Assembly (NCBI RefSeq): GCF_022788695.1
Contig: NZ_CP085155.1
Location: 507,402 to 571,401 of the forward strand
DNA length: 64,000 nt
Reading direction: 5' to 3'
Origin: Pseudosulfitobacter sp. DSM 107133
GTDB lineage: Bacteria > Pseudomonadota > Alphaproteobacteria > Rhodobacterales > Rhodobacteraceae
Part shown: positions 8,861 to 17,486 of the stretch, one piece after another
Layout of the letters: each line of letters begins with the position of its first letter
Numbering within the stretch: the first letter of the stretch is position 1
Position numbers and translations under genes: made by a program
The notes under the pieces: model-generated
Told to the model about the DNA's origin: nothing
The model's database searches: none
The model's input: the letters and a program-made list of their open reading frames with translations, nothing else

Positions 8861-9700
8861 ATGAGTCTTTGGAGCCGTTTCGCCACCAACCGCGCCGCCG
8901 TCATCGGCCTGATCGTTCTGATCGCGGTCATCATCATCGCCCTGCTGGCCCCCGTCATGTTCCCCAAAGGACCGTGGGCCATGGTGCAACGCCCGTTCCT
9001 GGCCCCGTTTGACACCGACGGGCTGCCGCTGGGCACCGACACGCTGGGGCGCAATGTGCTGGCCGGTCTGATCTACGGCGCGCGGGTATCGCTGCTGGTG
9101 GGGCTTGTCTCGACCGTGATGGCCTTGCTGATCGGCGTGCCGCTGGGGGCTGTCGCAGGGTTCTACGGCGGCTGGGTCGACGAGATCGCCATGCGCTTTA
9201 CCGAGTTTTTCCAGACCATCCCCAACTTTGCCCTCGCCATCGTGCTGGTGGCGATCCTCGAACCCTCGCTGACCTCGATCACCATATCCATCGCCATCGT
9301 ATCATGGCCCCCCGTCGCACGTCTGGTGCGCGCCGAGGTCATGTCGGTTACGCGGCGCGAATATGTGGATGCGGCGCGGCTGGCGGGCCTGTCGAACCTG
9401 CACATCCTGACCCGTCAGGTGCTGCCCAATACCGTCTCGCCCATCATCGTCATGGCCTCGCTGATGGTCGCCACCGCGATCCTGCTGGAAAGCTCGCTAT
9501 CGTTCCTTGGTCTGGGTGATCCCAACATCATGTCCTGGGGCTATCAGATCGGAGCGGCGCGCACCGTCATCCGCTCGGCCTGGTGGCTGTCTTTCTTTCC
9601 CGGCGTCGCCATCGTTCTGACCGTGCTGGCGCTGAACCTGATCGGTGAAGGCCTGAACGACGCCCTGAACCCGCATCTGACACGAAAGGGCAAGTCATGA
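8861..9700 (+). CDS. ABC transporter permease, DppC/OppC type
   Basis: 279 residues. The N-terminal anchor helix (VIGLIVLIAVIIIALLAPVM) is followed by HPFGTD-like PLGTDTLGRNVLAG. The EAA loop reads AARLAGLSNLHILTRQVLPN at about residues 170-190, and five further helices follow. It starts 10 bp after the first permease, and its stop overlaps the start of the ATPase gene, so the three are co-translated. It is the second half of the heterodimeric channel. Confidence 0.95.
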   Translation: MSLWSRFATNRAAVIGLIVLIAVIIIALLAPVMFPKGPWAMVQRPFLAPFDTDGLPLGTDTLGRNVLAGLIYGARVSLLVGLVSTVMALLIGVPLGAVAGFYGGWVDEIAMRFTEFFQTIPNFALAIVLVAILEPSLTSITISIAIVSWPPVARLVRAEVMSVTRREYVDAARLAGLSNLHILTRQVLPNTVSPIIVMASLMVATAILLESSLSFLGLGDPNIMSWGYQIGAARTVIRSAWWLSFFPGVAIVLTVLALNLIGEGLNDALNPHLTRKGKS

Positions 9701-11304
9701 GCGTTCTGTCCATCACCGACATGTCCATCGCCCTGCCATCGGGGGCGGACCGTCCCTTTGCGGTCAAGGACTGTACCTATCAGATCGCCAAGGGCGAAAT
9801 CCTGTGCGTGGTGGGCGAAAGCGGCTCGGGCAAGTCAATGACCGCCAACGCGCTGATGGGCCTGCTGCCCGAAGGCGTGACCGTGGCCAAAGGAACGGCC
9901 GAGTTTGGCGGCAAGGATATCCTGAAAGTCCCCGAAATCGAACAGCGCGCCCTGCGCGGAGACCGTATCGCGATGATCTTTCAGGAACCGATGACGGCGC
10001 TGAACCCGCTGATGCGGATCGGCGAGCAGATCGCCGAAGTGTTCGAGGCGCACAAGCGCCACACCCCGTCCGAGCGCAAGGCCCGCGCGCTGGAACTGGT
10101 GCGCGAGGTCGGCCTGCCCGACCCCGAAAAGATCATCCGCGCCTATCCCTTCCAGCTGTCGGGCGGCCAGCGCCAACGCGCGATGATCGCCATGGCCCTT
10201 GCACTGGAGCCGGAACTGTTGATCGCAGACGAACCCACCACCGCGCTGGACGTGACCACGCAGGCGCAGATCCTCAAGCTGGTTCTTGATCTGCGCGAAC
10301 GGCGTGGCATGGCGGTGATGTTCATCACCCACGACTTTGGCGTGGTGGCCGAGATTGCCGACCGCGTGATCGTCATGCGCCACGGCGAAATCGTCGAACG
10401 CGGCACGGCGACCGAAGTGCTGGAGAACCCGCAACACGACTATACCAAACGTCTGCTCGCGGCGATCCCGACGGGAATGGTGCCGCAATCGGTCGCGGTC
10501 GAGAATGCGCCGGCGCTGGAAGTGCGCAACCTGAAGAAAACCTATCACACCGGCGGCGGCCTGTTTCGCCCCCGCCGCGATGTGCGTGCCATCGACGACG
10601 TGTCGCTGACCATCGCCAAGGGCGAGGTGCTGGGACTGGTGGGCGAATCCGGCTCGGGCAAATCGACGTTGGGCCGCGCCGTGGTGCGGCTGGTGACGCC
10701 GGATGCGGGTGCAATCCTTGTGGGGGGCACCGATATGGCGGCCCTGTCCGAGGGCGCGTTGCGCGCAGCGCGGCACAAGGTGCAGATGGTATTCCAGGAC
10801 CCCTATGCCTCGCTGAACCCGCGCCAGCGGGTGATGCGCGCGCTGACCGACGGACCAATGGCAAAGGGCGTGCCCCGCGACAAGGCCCGCGCCCGCGCGC
10901 GCGAACTGATGGAAACGGTTGGCCTTGGCGCTGATGCCGTGGATCGTTTCCCCCACGAATTCTCGGGCGGGCAGCGCCAGCGCATTGGCATCGCCCGCGC
11001 ATTGGCCATGGACCCCGAGCTGATTATCGCAGACGAAGCGGTCTCTGCGCTGGACGTGTCAATTCAGGCGCAGGTGCTGGATTTGCTGCGCGACCTGCGC
11101 CGCCAGTTCGACCTGTCGATCCTGTTCATCACCCACGATCTGCGCGTGGCCGCCCAGCTTTGCGACCGGATTGCCGTGATGCAAAAGGGCGCGCTGGTTG
11201 AAATCGGGCCGGTGTCTGATGTCTTCCTGAACCCACAGCACGAATATACCCAGAAATTGTTGGCGGCGGTTCCCGGTGGCGGCTGGGCCAGCGCGGCCGA
11301 ATAA
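9697..11304 (+). CDS. Dipeptide ABC transporter ATP-binding protein, DppD-DppF fusion
   Basis: 535 residues carrying two complete nucleotide-binding domains. Walker A motifs are GESGSGKS at about residues 40-47 and again at about 314-321; the ABC signatures are LSGGQRQRA at about 152 and FSGGQRQRI at about 424. Each domain ends with the oligopeptide-type extension, seen as [13 protein letters not shown] and [13 protein letters not shown]. This fused GsiA/YejF-like form replaces separate DppD and DppF subunits and powers import by the two preceding permeases. It overlaps the upstream permease by 4 bp and is the last gene of the operon. Confidence 0.95.
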   Translation: MSVLSITDMSIALPSGADRPFAVKDCTYQIAKGEILCVVGESGSGKSMTANALMGLLPEGVTVAKGTAEFGGKDILKVPEIEQRALRGDRIAMIFQEPMTALNPLMRIGEQIAEVFEAHKRHTPSERKARALELVREVGLPDPEKIIRAYPFQLSGGQRQRAMIAMALALEPELLIADEPTTALDVTTQAQILKLVLDLRERRGMAVMFITHDFGVVAEIADRVIVMRHGEIVERGTATEVLENPQHDYTKRLLAAIPTGMVPQSVAVENAPALEVRNLKKTYHTGGGLFRPRRDVRAIDDVSLTIAKGEVLGLVGESGSGKSTLGRAVVRLVTPDAGAILVGGTDMAALSEGALRAARHKVQMVFQDPYASLNPRQRVMRALTDGPMAKGVPRDKARARARELMETVGLGADAVDRFPHEFSGGQRQRIGIARALAMDPELIIADEAVSALDVSIQAQVLDLLRDLRRQFDLSILFITHDLRVAAQLCDRIAVMQKGALVEIGPVSDVFLNPQHEYTQKLLAAVPGGGWASAAE

Positions 11305-11313
11305 CACCGCGAA

Positions 11314-11344
11314 ATAGCGGCGGCGGATCACCCGCCGTCGCTAT
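11314..11344 (+). terminator. Hairpin terminator after the ABC operon
   Basis: A 13-bp stem beginning ATAGCG and closing CGCTAT, with one internal G-T pair, starts 9 bp after the ATPase stop. It lacks a strong T-run, so termination may be partial. Confidence 0.6.
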
Positions 11345-11607
11345 GCCCGCCGTTCTGCCCCAACAACAGGGCGACCTTGCGCAGCTTGCTGGCGATCAGG
11401 CCGGCGTCACAAGCGCGCTGGCACAACTGTCCAGTGCACAGACGCAAATGACAGAAGGCCAAGCCCGCCCACACCCGCACCACAACCGTTGCAGACTGGT
11501 CCAGAGCCTAAAGACCCCCGGCGCAGTGGCGATGATCGCCCAAGCCGTGATCTTTGACCGAAAAACCGCGCCATGTAATACCTGTCTGACATGACAGGGG
11601 GCCAACA
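11345..11607. other. Non-coding gap
   Basis: No convincing gene was seen between the terminator and the DUF2270 gene; the short open frames here have arginine/cysteine-rich shadow composition. The only structure noted is GGTCCAGAGCCTAA at 11498-11511, identical to the outer right end of the fold-back element at 29179-29489. Confidence 0.5.
11498..11511. repeat. Short relic matching the end of the 29-kb MITE-like element
   Basis: GGTCCAGAGCCTAA matches 14 of 14 bases of the right terminus of the 29179-29489 element. Only the outermost bases are present, so it may be a decayed end or coincidence. Confidence 0.3.
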
Positions 11608-12294
11608 ATGAACTCAGACACGGATGAAAAGCAGCGCAAGGAACTTAACGCCGCCGAAATAGGCGCGGTTGCGCATCTTTATCGGGCCGAGGTCTACCGC
11701 TCGACAATCTGGCGGACACGTCTGGATACCACGACAAATTGGTCTGTGGTGACGTTGGGAATTGCCTTGTCGATCACCTTTGCTGCGCCCACAGCATCTG
11801 CGCTGCCGCTTGTCCTCGTCGGTGTGTTGCTCTTGTTCTTTTTGATCGTCGAGTCTCGCAGGTATCGCTTTTTTAATGTCTGGCGCGCCCGCTGTCGCTG
11901 GATAGAGACACATTTTTATGCCCCGATGCTGGACGATGGCGATCTGCATCTAGAGGAAAACTGGCAAAAAACGCTGGCAGAGGACTATTGGCGGCCGGAA
12001 TACCACGTCAGCATGATGGTCGCCGTGGGTCGAAGAGTGCGCAGCACATATCTTTGGATACTATTGATCCAGGCGCTTGCCTATATGGGCAAAATTATTG
12101 TGCACCCAGGACCCGCGCAATCCATTTGGGAAGTATTGGAAAGGGCGGATGTTGGGCCGGTCCCGGGCATTGTCGTGGTCATCCTGGGGTTTCTTTACAT
12201 CGTTATTCTGGTCGCAATAGCAACCTGGAGCTATCTTCGTGACCGCAAGCGGGCAATGCGCGGCGGACGCAGCCGAGGCAGCAGTATGGGCTGA
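11608..12294 (+). CDS. DUF2270 family integral membrane protein
   Basis: 228 residues. A charged N-terminus with the family-like HLYRAEVYRSTIWRTRLDTTTNW is followed by a pair of hydrophobic helices (about residues 45-83). Then come a soluble segment with SRRYRFFNVWRARCRWIE and ENWQKTLAEDYWRPE, and two more helices near 148-165 and 187-208. The family has no established function. It stands alone between the ABC operon and the siderophore island and its composition is not unusual. I identify the family by its conserved blocks from memory. Confidence 0.75.
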   Translation: MNSDTDEKQRKELNAAEIGAVAHLYRAEVYRSTIWRTRLDTTTNWSVVTLGIALSITFAAPTASALPLVLVGVLLLFFLIVESRRYRFFNVWRARCRWIETHFYAPMLDDGDLHLEENWQKTLAEDYWRPEYHVSMMVAVGRRVRSTYLWILLIQALAYMGKIIVHPGPAQSIWEVLERADVGPVPGIVVVILGFLYIVILVAIATWSYLRDRKRAMRGGRSRGSSMG

Positions 12295-12301
12295 ATGGCA
12301 C

Positions 12302-12319
12302 GGGCTCTGGACCCATTAA
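12302..12319. repeat. Relic of the MITE/IS terminal inverted repeat
   Basis: GGGCTCTGGACCCATTAA copies the left-end terminal sequence of the 29179-29489 element, with one difference in the first bases. It begins just after the DUF2270 stop. No matching partner end or transposase was found nearby, so it is probably the trace of an excised or decayed insertion. Confidence 0.5.
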
Positions 12320-12334
12320 GCCCAGACGCGAGAC

Positions 12335-12907
12335 CTACCGCTTTGCGCCCTGCTCCACTGCTCCCGAAGGCTCTGCGGCATCCACATAGGCTGCCAGCCT
12401 GGCTTGGGTATGGGCAATGATCCCGTTTATGCGGGCAGCAGACAGCCCATAGCGCCGTGCGATGTCCTTTTGGCTTTCGACCCTCAAACGGTGCGCGCAT
12501 AAAATATCGGCCTCGCGCGCAGGCAGCGCCACCATCCCACTGGCCAGCCGGACAAGGGCCTGACGGTCTTGCAATTGCCGTTCGGCCGAAGGCTGATCAC
12601 TCAGCAACTCATCATCCAGCTCAAGCGGCGTGACCCGCTCGCTGATCTCGCGGCGGCGATGGTCCAATGCCAGATTGCGCACGATCCGGCGCAAGAAACC
12701 GCGCGGGCTGGCGATATCTGCGCCAATGGCCTTGCTGCTCAGGCAGCGCATGGCCGCATCTTGGACCACGTCCTCGGCGCGATCGCGATTGCCGAGAATG
12801 CGCATCGCATCGCACAGCAGCATCTCGCGCTCGTCAATCAGGTGACGCAGCAATTTTTGCCGTGTCAAAGCACAGCCAGCGGGGGCAGGTTTGTGTGAGT
12901 TTGCCAT
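12335..12907 (-). CDS. FecI-like ECF sigma-70 factor
   Basis: 190 residues. Region 2 covers about residues 20-90 (MLCDAMRILGNRDRAEDVVQ, the DNA-melting and -10 reading part). Region 4 covers about 125-175 with the helix-turn-helix SQKDIARRYGLSAARINGII. I chose ATG 12907 (MANSHK); a GTG at 12940 in the same frame would add 11 residues. It borders the siderophore operon, where FecI-type sigma factors commonly switch on outer-membrane receptor and uptake genes. Neither a FecR-like anti-sigma gene nor an N-terminal signalling domain on the receptor at 26961 is present, so the activating signal is unclear; it may be controlled simply by iron-dependent transcription. Confidence 0.85.
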   Translation of the reverse strand: MANSHKPAPAGCALTRQKLLRHLIDEREMLLCDAMRILGNRDRAEDVVQDAAMRCLSSKAIGADIASPRGFLRRIVRNLALDHRRREISERVTPLELDDELLSDQPSAERQLQDRQALVRLASGMVALPAREADILCAHRLRVESQKDIARRYGLSAARINGIIAHTQARLAAYVDAAEPSGAVEQGAKR

Positions 12908-13057
12908 CTTTTTGCGCTTGAATAGGAAGGGGCACGACACGGTGTCTGCCTAGCGCGCAAGCTGAGTGGACTTGTGAAGTCTTTACGCCCAACCCGGACC
13001 CGCCACAACCCGCGAAGGTGTCGGTACGGGCAAATTTTCACCTAATACGTGTATATT

Positions 13058-13082
13058 CCGCCCCTGCCTCGCACAGGGGCGG
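13058..13082 (-). terminator. Hairpin at the end of the siderophore biosynthesis operon
   Basis: A 9-bp perfect stem CCGCCCCTG / CAGGGGCGG with a 7-nt loop starts 10 bp after the N-hydroxylase stop. The downstream side is AT-rich but not a T-run. Confidence 0.5.
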
Positions 13083-13091
13083 ATCAACACT

Positions 13092-14369
13092 TCACTCGGC
13101 TGCGATGGCAGACGCAGACCCGTGCAGATTCTCCAATTGTCGGGCAATCTCGTCCGAGCGCAGGGCCAGAACCGAAAGCAAAGTATCGCTTAGCCCGTGT
13201 GTCGGTTCACTAAACCCCTGAACAAAAATGCCCGGCTCAAAGGTTTCCTTCATTGGCAGGCGGTAATCGCGGTCCGGCTCTTGCGCGGTTTGCCAGGGGC
13301 TTAGCCCTGCCAAGACCGACTGGTCCAGCGCCCGCCGGTATCCTGTTCCCAGAACAACCAGGTCATAGGCTTCGACCCGCGGTCCGGACGGCCCCGACAA
13401 TCGCAGCCTGACCTGCGCACCCGCCTGTTGCGCCTCTTTCACCTGGGTTTCTGCCAGCAATCCCAGACGGTTATCGCCGCGCACATCCTGCGCATAAAGC
13501 GTTTCGTAGATATGTTCGATCAGATCCGCGTCGGTCACCGCATAGTTTGTCGCCGCAAGGCTGTGCAGGGTCTGGGCCCGCGTCTCTTCCGGCAAACCAT
13601 AAAACCGGTCTGTCTGTGCCGGATCAAAGATCTCGTTCACAAAGGGCGTGTCATCCGACGGTTTGAGCGCCCTGCCCCGCAGGATCAGATCAACGCGCGG
13701 CTGTTCGGGGCGGGCGGCAAGATCGGCAAACACTTCGGCGGCACTTTGACCCGCGCCGATTACAGCGATGCGCTGGCCCGGTTTCAGTTTCGGCGCAACT
13801 TGCGAAAGATAGCCGCTTGCGTGGATCACCCGACCGCAGCCTTTCAAGGGCGCGAAGGTTTCGGGCCAGTGCGGAATTCCGCCCGGTGCCAGCACGATAT
13901 TGCGCGCCAGATGCCGGGTCCGCCTGCCCTCCGCGCTTTGGCAGTGCACCGCCAGATGGGTCACCCTGTCGCCCGCTCGCACCGGTTCAAGGCCGGTGAC
14001 CCGGCTGTCGTATTGGCAATTGGAAAATTGCCCAGCGATCCAGCCCAGATAGTCGTTGAACTCTTCCCGGCTGGGGAAAAACGTCTTGCGGTTGATAAAG
14101 CGCGACAGACGCCCCTTGGCATGAAGGTAACTGAGAAACGAAAACCCGCTGCGCGGATTGCGCAGGGACACCAGATCTTTCAGGAAAGACACCTGCATGT
14201 CGGTGCCTGCCAGCATCATGTCGGGATGCCAGGCAAAGGCCGGCTTCGCCTCAAGAAACCCCGTGCGCAAGCGGCTGCCGCGTTCGTGCAAGGCCACCGC
14301 CAGCGCAAGGTTCGAGGGGCCAAAGCCGATGCCAAGCACATCCAGCGGTTGGGCGTTCTGATCGGTCAT
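13092..14369 (-). CDS. L-ornithine N5-/L-lysine N6-monooxygenase (siderophore hydroxylase)
   Basis: 425 residues, usual for the PvdA/IucD/SidA family. The FAD site is LGIGFGPSNLALAVAL at about residues 12-27, the NADPH site is IAVIGAGQSAAEVFADL at about 203-219, and the ATGY-type motif is VLGTGYRR near 342. The family also shows WHPDMMLAGTDMQVSFLKDL. It converts the side-chain amine of ornithine or lysine to a hydroxylamine, the first step to a hydroxamate siderophore. The adjacent acyltransferase (ATGA overlap) would acylate the product. Ornithine is the likelier substrate because the partner is an NRPS rather than an NIS synthetase, but the sequence does not prove it. Confidence 0.93.
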   Translation of the reverse strand: MTDQNAQPLDVLGIGFGPSNLALAVALHERGSRLRTGFLEAKPAFAWHPDMMLAGTDMQVSFLKDLVSLRNPRSGFSFLSYLHAKGRLSRFINRKTFFPSREEFNDYLGWIAGQFSNCQYDSRVTGLEPVRAGDRVTHLAVHCQSAEGRRTRHLARNIVLAPGGIPHWPETFAPLKGCGRVIHASGYLSQVAPKLKPGQRIAVIGAGQSAAEVFADLAARPEQPRVDLILRGRALKPSDDTPFVNEIFDPAQTDRFYGLPEETRAQTLHSLAATNYAVTDADLIEHIYETLYAQDVRGDNRLGLLAETQVKEAQQAGAQVRLRLSGPSGPRVEAYDLVVLGTGYRRALDQSVLAGLSPWQTAQEPDRDYRLPMKETFEPGIFVQGFSEPTHGLSDTLLSVLALRSDEIARQLENLHGSASAIAAE

Positions 14370-15409
14370 TGGTCTTCTCCTGTGCCAAGCATGTTTGTAA
14401 GCGACAGGGCCAGCGGCGTGCCCTGCCCCGTGTCGGGTCGTGCCCAGATGCGGGATTCGAAAAAATGCTGGCGTTCCAGCCGCACCAGCGTTGCGCGTTT
14501 GTGCGAAAAATCGAAATCGCGCAGATGGGCAAAGCCGCCGCGCCCCAGATTTTTAAGCTGTTTCAGATGGCTCGCCTTTGGTTCACCCATCAGCGCCTGC
14601 GTGCGCGGTTCTGCCAGAAACATATAGTGCATCAGCGACGGCATCCACGCGGTGACATAATCGGCGCCGCGCATGTCATCCTCTCCGATCAGCACATGCC
14701 AGCCGCGATCCCACGGGTCGGCGTCATAGACCCCGCCAATCCGGTTCTCGCGCGCCCAGTACAGTTCGAAATAGGCAAAATCGCGCCCGTCCAGACTGCC
14801 GATCACCGGCAGGATATGCGGGTCTGCGATCAGGCGTTGCAGGGTGTCGCGATGGGCCTCCAACGTGCCAGCCTCTTCAAAAAACGCGGCGACGCGCGGG
14901 TCGTTCTGCCAGCGGTGAAAGGTGGCCAGATCGTCCATATGTGCCGCGCGCAGTTCAATCTGCTGGCCCAGCCACGGAATGTGGCGGCGGTACAAGGGCC
15001 CGACAGGTTTGGGCGGGCGTACAGGGTGGCGCCCGTTGGGGCCGGTTTGCCACAGCGTTGGCCAGGGCGGCGTCGGATGCATGATCCAGCGCTCGGGCAC
15101 CTGCCAGAACGCCGCCGGCAGCACCCAATGCGCCGCACCGATGGGTGTTGCCACGCCCATCGTGGCCAGCTGTGGCAGCAAACCCGCCCATTGCGCGCCC
15201 TCCAGCCGGATGGCCACCTCACCGCCCTCTGCGCTGAGTGTTTCGAAAGCCGCCAACGCCTGCGCGATGGTCAGCTTCGGTGTCGCAGTCAGACCCAGCC
15301 TGCCATCGCCCGCATCGCTTAGGGGCAAGACAACATCCGCGCCAACCTGCACATGATCTCCGGTGCGCTGCGCCACGGGGCGATCTGCCAAAGGCATATC
15401 AAAAGCCAT
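14366..15409 (-). CDS. Siderophore N-hydroxy-amino-acid acyltransferase, IucB/RhbD/AlcB-like GNAT
   Basis: 347 residues. A variable N-terminal half precedes a C-terminal GNAT domain of the IucB type (about residues 170-330). Hallmarks are FHRWQNDPRVAAFFEEAG, FAYFELYWARENRIG, WHVLIGEDDMRG and the closing KRATLVRLERQHFFE. It transfers an acyl group from acyl-CoA (acetyl or a related short acyl) to the hydroxylated side-chain nitrogen made by the monooxygenase, creating the hydroxamate. Its 3' end overlaps the hydroxylase start by 4 bp, as expected for a substrate-channelling pair. The acyl donor cannot be told from sequence. Confidence 0.92.
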   Translation of the reverse strand: MAFDMPLADRPVAQRTGDHVQVGADVVLPLSDAGDGRLGLTATPKLTIAQALAAFETLSAEGGEVAIRLEGAQWAGLLPQLATMGVATPIGAAHWVLPAAFWQVPERWIMHPTPPWPTLWQTGPNGRHPVRPPKPVGPLYRRHIPWLGQQIELRAAHMDDLATFHRWQNDPRVAAFFEEAGTLEAHRDTLQRLIADPHILPVIGSLDGRDFAYFELYWARENRIGGVYDADPWDRGWHVLIGEDDMRGADYVTAWMPSLMHYMFLAEPRTQALMGEPKASHLKQLKNLGRGGFAHLRDFDFSHKRATLVRLERQHFFESRIWARPDTGQGTPLALSLTNMLGTGEDQ

Positions 15410-15411
15410 AA

Positions 15412-16323
15412 TCAGGTCCTTTCTTTGATCTGTGTTTCCGCAGCTTTGGGCTGCGTATCAGCAAGAGCAAAAGCCCAGCGAAGCGCGCGGTTCACCGCCA
15501 CCGGCAGCACCGACATATGCGTCTCGTCCGCGTAGATTTCGCACCGTGTGGTCACCCCGCGCGCTGACAGGGCAGCCGCCATGTCTTGCGCGGCGGCGAC
15601 GGTCCGGGTCTTGGCCTTTTCCGCCAGCCGCTCTGCCGCTTCGGGTCCGCTGGCCTGAAACGGTGCCAATGCGTCACCCTCCCACTCACCAGCCGACAAA
15701 TGCACCCGCAGGCGATGTTCGCCCACGTCAAAACGGTCGAGATGATCCAGCAAAAAGCTGTCTTCCCATGTGATCGCGGGGCTGGCGGCAATCCAGTTGG
15801 CAAAGGCATCGGGGCGGGTGAACATCAGCCACAGCGCAAACAGCCCGCCAAAGGAATGGCCAAACAGCGATTGCCGCGCCGGATCCAGCGCCACCTGACC
15901 AGTCAGAAAGCCCCGCACATCCTCCAGCAAAAACCGCGCCATTTCCGCGCCGCCGCCGGTCCTGACCTCGGGGCCATCCGGCACAAAAGGGGGATAGGTT
16001 TGCCCCGGCGGCGGTCCCAGATCCCAGCTGCGTCGGAAGGAATCGTAGGCCGCGTCGCTCGGATAACCCACCGCGATCAGCACGCCCCAGCCAAGGTTGG
16101 TGCCCCTGGGCCAGAACGCCTGTGCACGCATCACATCCACCGCCGTGCCAATCACCGCGTTGCCATCAAGCAGCCACAGCGCGGGCCATCCGGCTGCGGG
16201 GGCCTCGCCCGGCGGCACCCATAGAAATACGCGGCGGATATCGCCGGTCTGGCTGTCTTTCAAATCGAACCAGCGGGTGCCGCCATTGTCGGCCAGGCCC
16301 TGCGCCACAACATCCCGCATCAT
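15412..16323 (-). CDS. Fes/IroE-like alpha/beta-hydrolase esterase
   Basis: 303 residues of the 'putative esterase' alpha/beta-hydrolase family that includes enterobactin esterases. The nucleophile elbow is LFGHSFGGLFALW (serine near residue 166) and a C-terminal histidine lies in ADETHMSV. The start MMRDVV at 16323 overlaps the stop of the PLP-enzyme gene (ATGA); the frame extends upstream but with non-protein composition. It has no signal peptide, so it would act in the cytoplasm, hydrolysing ester bonds of imported ferric siderophore to release iron or trimming a biosynthetic product. Its presence suggests the siderophore contains an ester (for example a macrolactone) or another labile acyl link. 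Confidence 0.85.
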   Translation of the reverse strand: MMRDVVAQGLADNGGTRWFDLKDSQTGDIRRVFLWVPPGEAPAAGWPALWLLDGNAVIGTAVDVMRAQAFWPRGTNLGWGVLIAVGYPSDAAYDSFRRSWDLGPPPGQTYPPFVPDGPEVRTGGGAEMARFLLEDVRGFLTGQVALDPARQSLFGHSFGGLFALWLMFTRPDAFANWIAASPAITWEDSFLLDHLDRFDVGEHRLRVHLSAGEWEGDALAPFQASGPEAAERLAEKAKTRTVAAAQDMAAALSARGVTTRCEIYADETHMSVLPVAVNRALRWAFALADTQPKAAETQIKERT

Positions 16324-17486
16324 GCCGCCACCTCTTGTGCGGCGTGCAAGGCCGCGCGCAGATCGTCCATCAGCAGCTCCGCAGGTTCCAGCCCTGCCGC
16401 CAACCGGATGGTGCGCGGGCTGACGCCAAAGCGTTGAAACACATTCGCCGCCCCCGCAAGTGCGCAGGCCGCCTGACCCGGCACAATCAGGCTTTCGGGT
16501 CCGCCCCAGCTGACTCCGATCCGGATCGTGCGCAGCGCATCGCAAAAGCGGGCCACATCCACACCTGCCGCCAGATCAAAGGCAAACAACCCGCCAAATC
16601 CGCACAGCCCCTCGGGACGCGTGGCCAGCAATCCCGGATGATGCAGGGCTGTGACCTGCGGATGCGCCGCCAGCCCCTGCGCCAGCGTTAGCCCCGTCTG
16701 CATATGGCGCGCCATCCGCATATCCAGCGTGCGCATGCCACGCAGCACCAGAAACGCATCCATCGGCGACATGCGCCCGCCGAACAGGTGGGTTGCCTCG
16801 TGGTCAATGGTCTGGATCATCTGGCGCGATCCCGTGACCAGCCCGCCCAGCGTGTCGCTGTGGCCCGACAGGTATTTCGACGCCGCATGCACCACCAGGT
16901 CGACGGCCAGCTCATGCGGGCGCTGGTACAGCGGTGTGGCCCAGCTGTTGTCGATCACCGAGATTACCCCCAGACGCTGCGCCTCGGTCGCAATGGCACG
17001 CAGATCTTGCAGACGAAAGGTCCATGAGGTCGGGCTTTCCAGATAGACCAGCCGCGCACCCGCCAGCGCATCAACCATCGCCTGCGTGTCGGTGCCATCG
17101 ACATAGGTGGTTTCAACCCCGAACCGCGCCAATACCGTTTCGAACAGGCGGAAAGCGTCGGAATACAGATGCTCGACCGCGACAATGCGGTCACCGGCCT
17201 GTACAAACGGCAGCACCGCGCCGCAAATCGCCGCCATCCCCGACGAAAACCCGCGCGCCGCCTCCGCGCCTTCCAGCCGCGCAATCAGGTCTTCCAGCTC
17301 GCAAACTGTCGGGTTGTCGCCGCGCGAATAGATGAACCTGTCTGAACGGCCGGCAAAGACATCTTCGATCTGGGCATAGCTGTCGAACAGGAACGAACTG
17401 CTTTGAAAGATCGGCGTGGCGCTGGCGTCATGTGGCACGGGGCGCGATGGCGAAATCAGATCGGCTGTGGGTGGTGTTCGGGTCAT
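16320..17486 (-). CDS. Cystathionine beta-lyase/gamma-synthase family PLP enzyme
   Basis: 388 residues, full length for the MetC/MetB family. Motifs are YSRGDNPTVCELE (phosphate and cofactor contacts), EHLYSDAF (stacking tyrosine), VISVIDNSWATPLYQRP, and HAASKYLSGHSDTLGG with the Schiff-base lysine near residue 202. Start at ATG 17486 (MTRTPPTAD) overlaps the MATE stop by 4 bp; an upstream in-frame extension is not credible protein. By family it makes or breaks C-S bonds in cystathionine or substituted homoserine. Its role inside a hydroxamate-siderophore operon is not obvious: it could supply a sulfur- or homoserine-derived building block, modify the siderophore, or have been recruited for another gamma-substitution reaction. 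Confidence 0.9.
   Translation of the reverse strand: MTRTPPTADLISPSRPVPHDASATPIFQSSSFLFDSYAQIEDVFAGRSDRFIYSRGDNPTVCELEDLIARLEGAEAARGFSSGMAAICGAVLPFVQAGDRIVAVEHLYSDAFRLFETVLARFGVETTYVDGTDTQAMVDALAGARLVYLESPTSWTFRLQDLRAIATEAQRLGVISVIDNSWATPLYQRPHELAVDLVVHAASKYLSGHSDTLGGLVTGSRQMIQTIDHEATHLFGGRMSPMDAFLVLRGMRTLDMRMARHMQTGLTLAQGLAAHPQVTALHHPGLLATRPEGLCGFGGLFAFDLAAGVDVARFCDALRTIRIGVSWGGPESLIVPGQAACALAGAANVFQRFGVSPRTIRLAAGLEPAELLMDDLRAALHAAQEVAA

Noticed and set aside
11343..11594. 83-residue frame after the ABC operon
   Set aside because: Begins inside the terminator hairpin, lacks a ribosome site and resembles no family.
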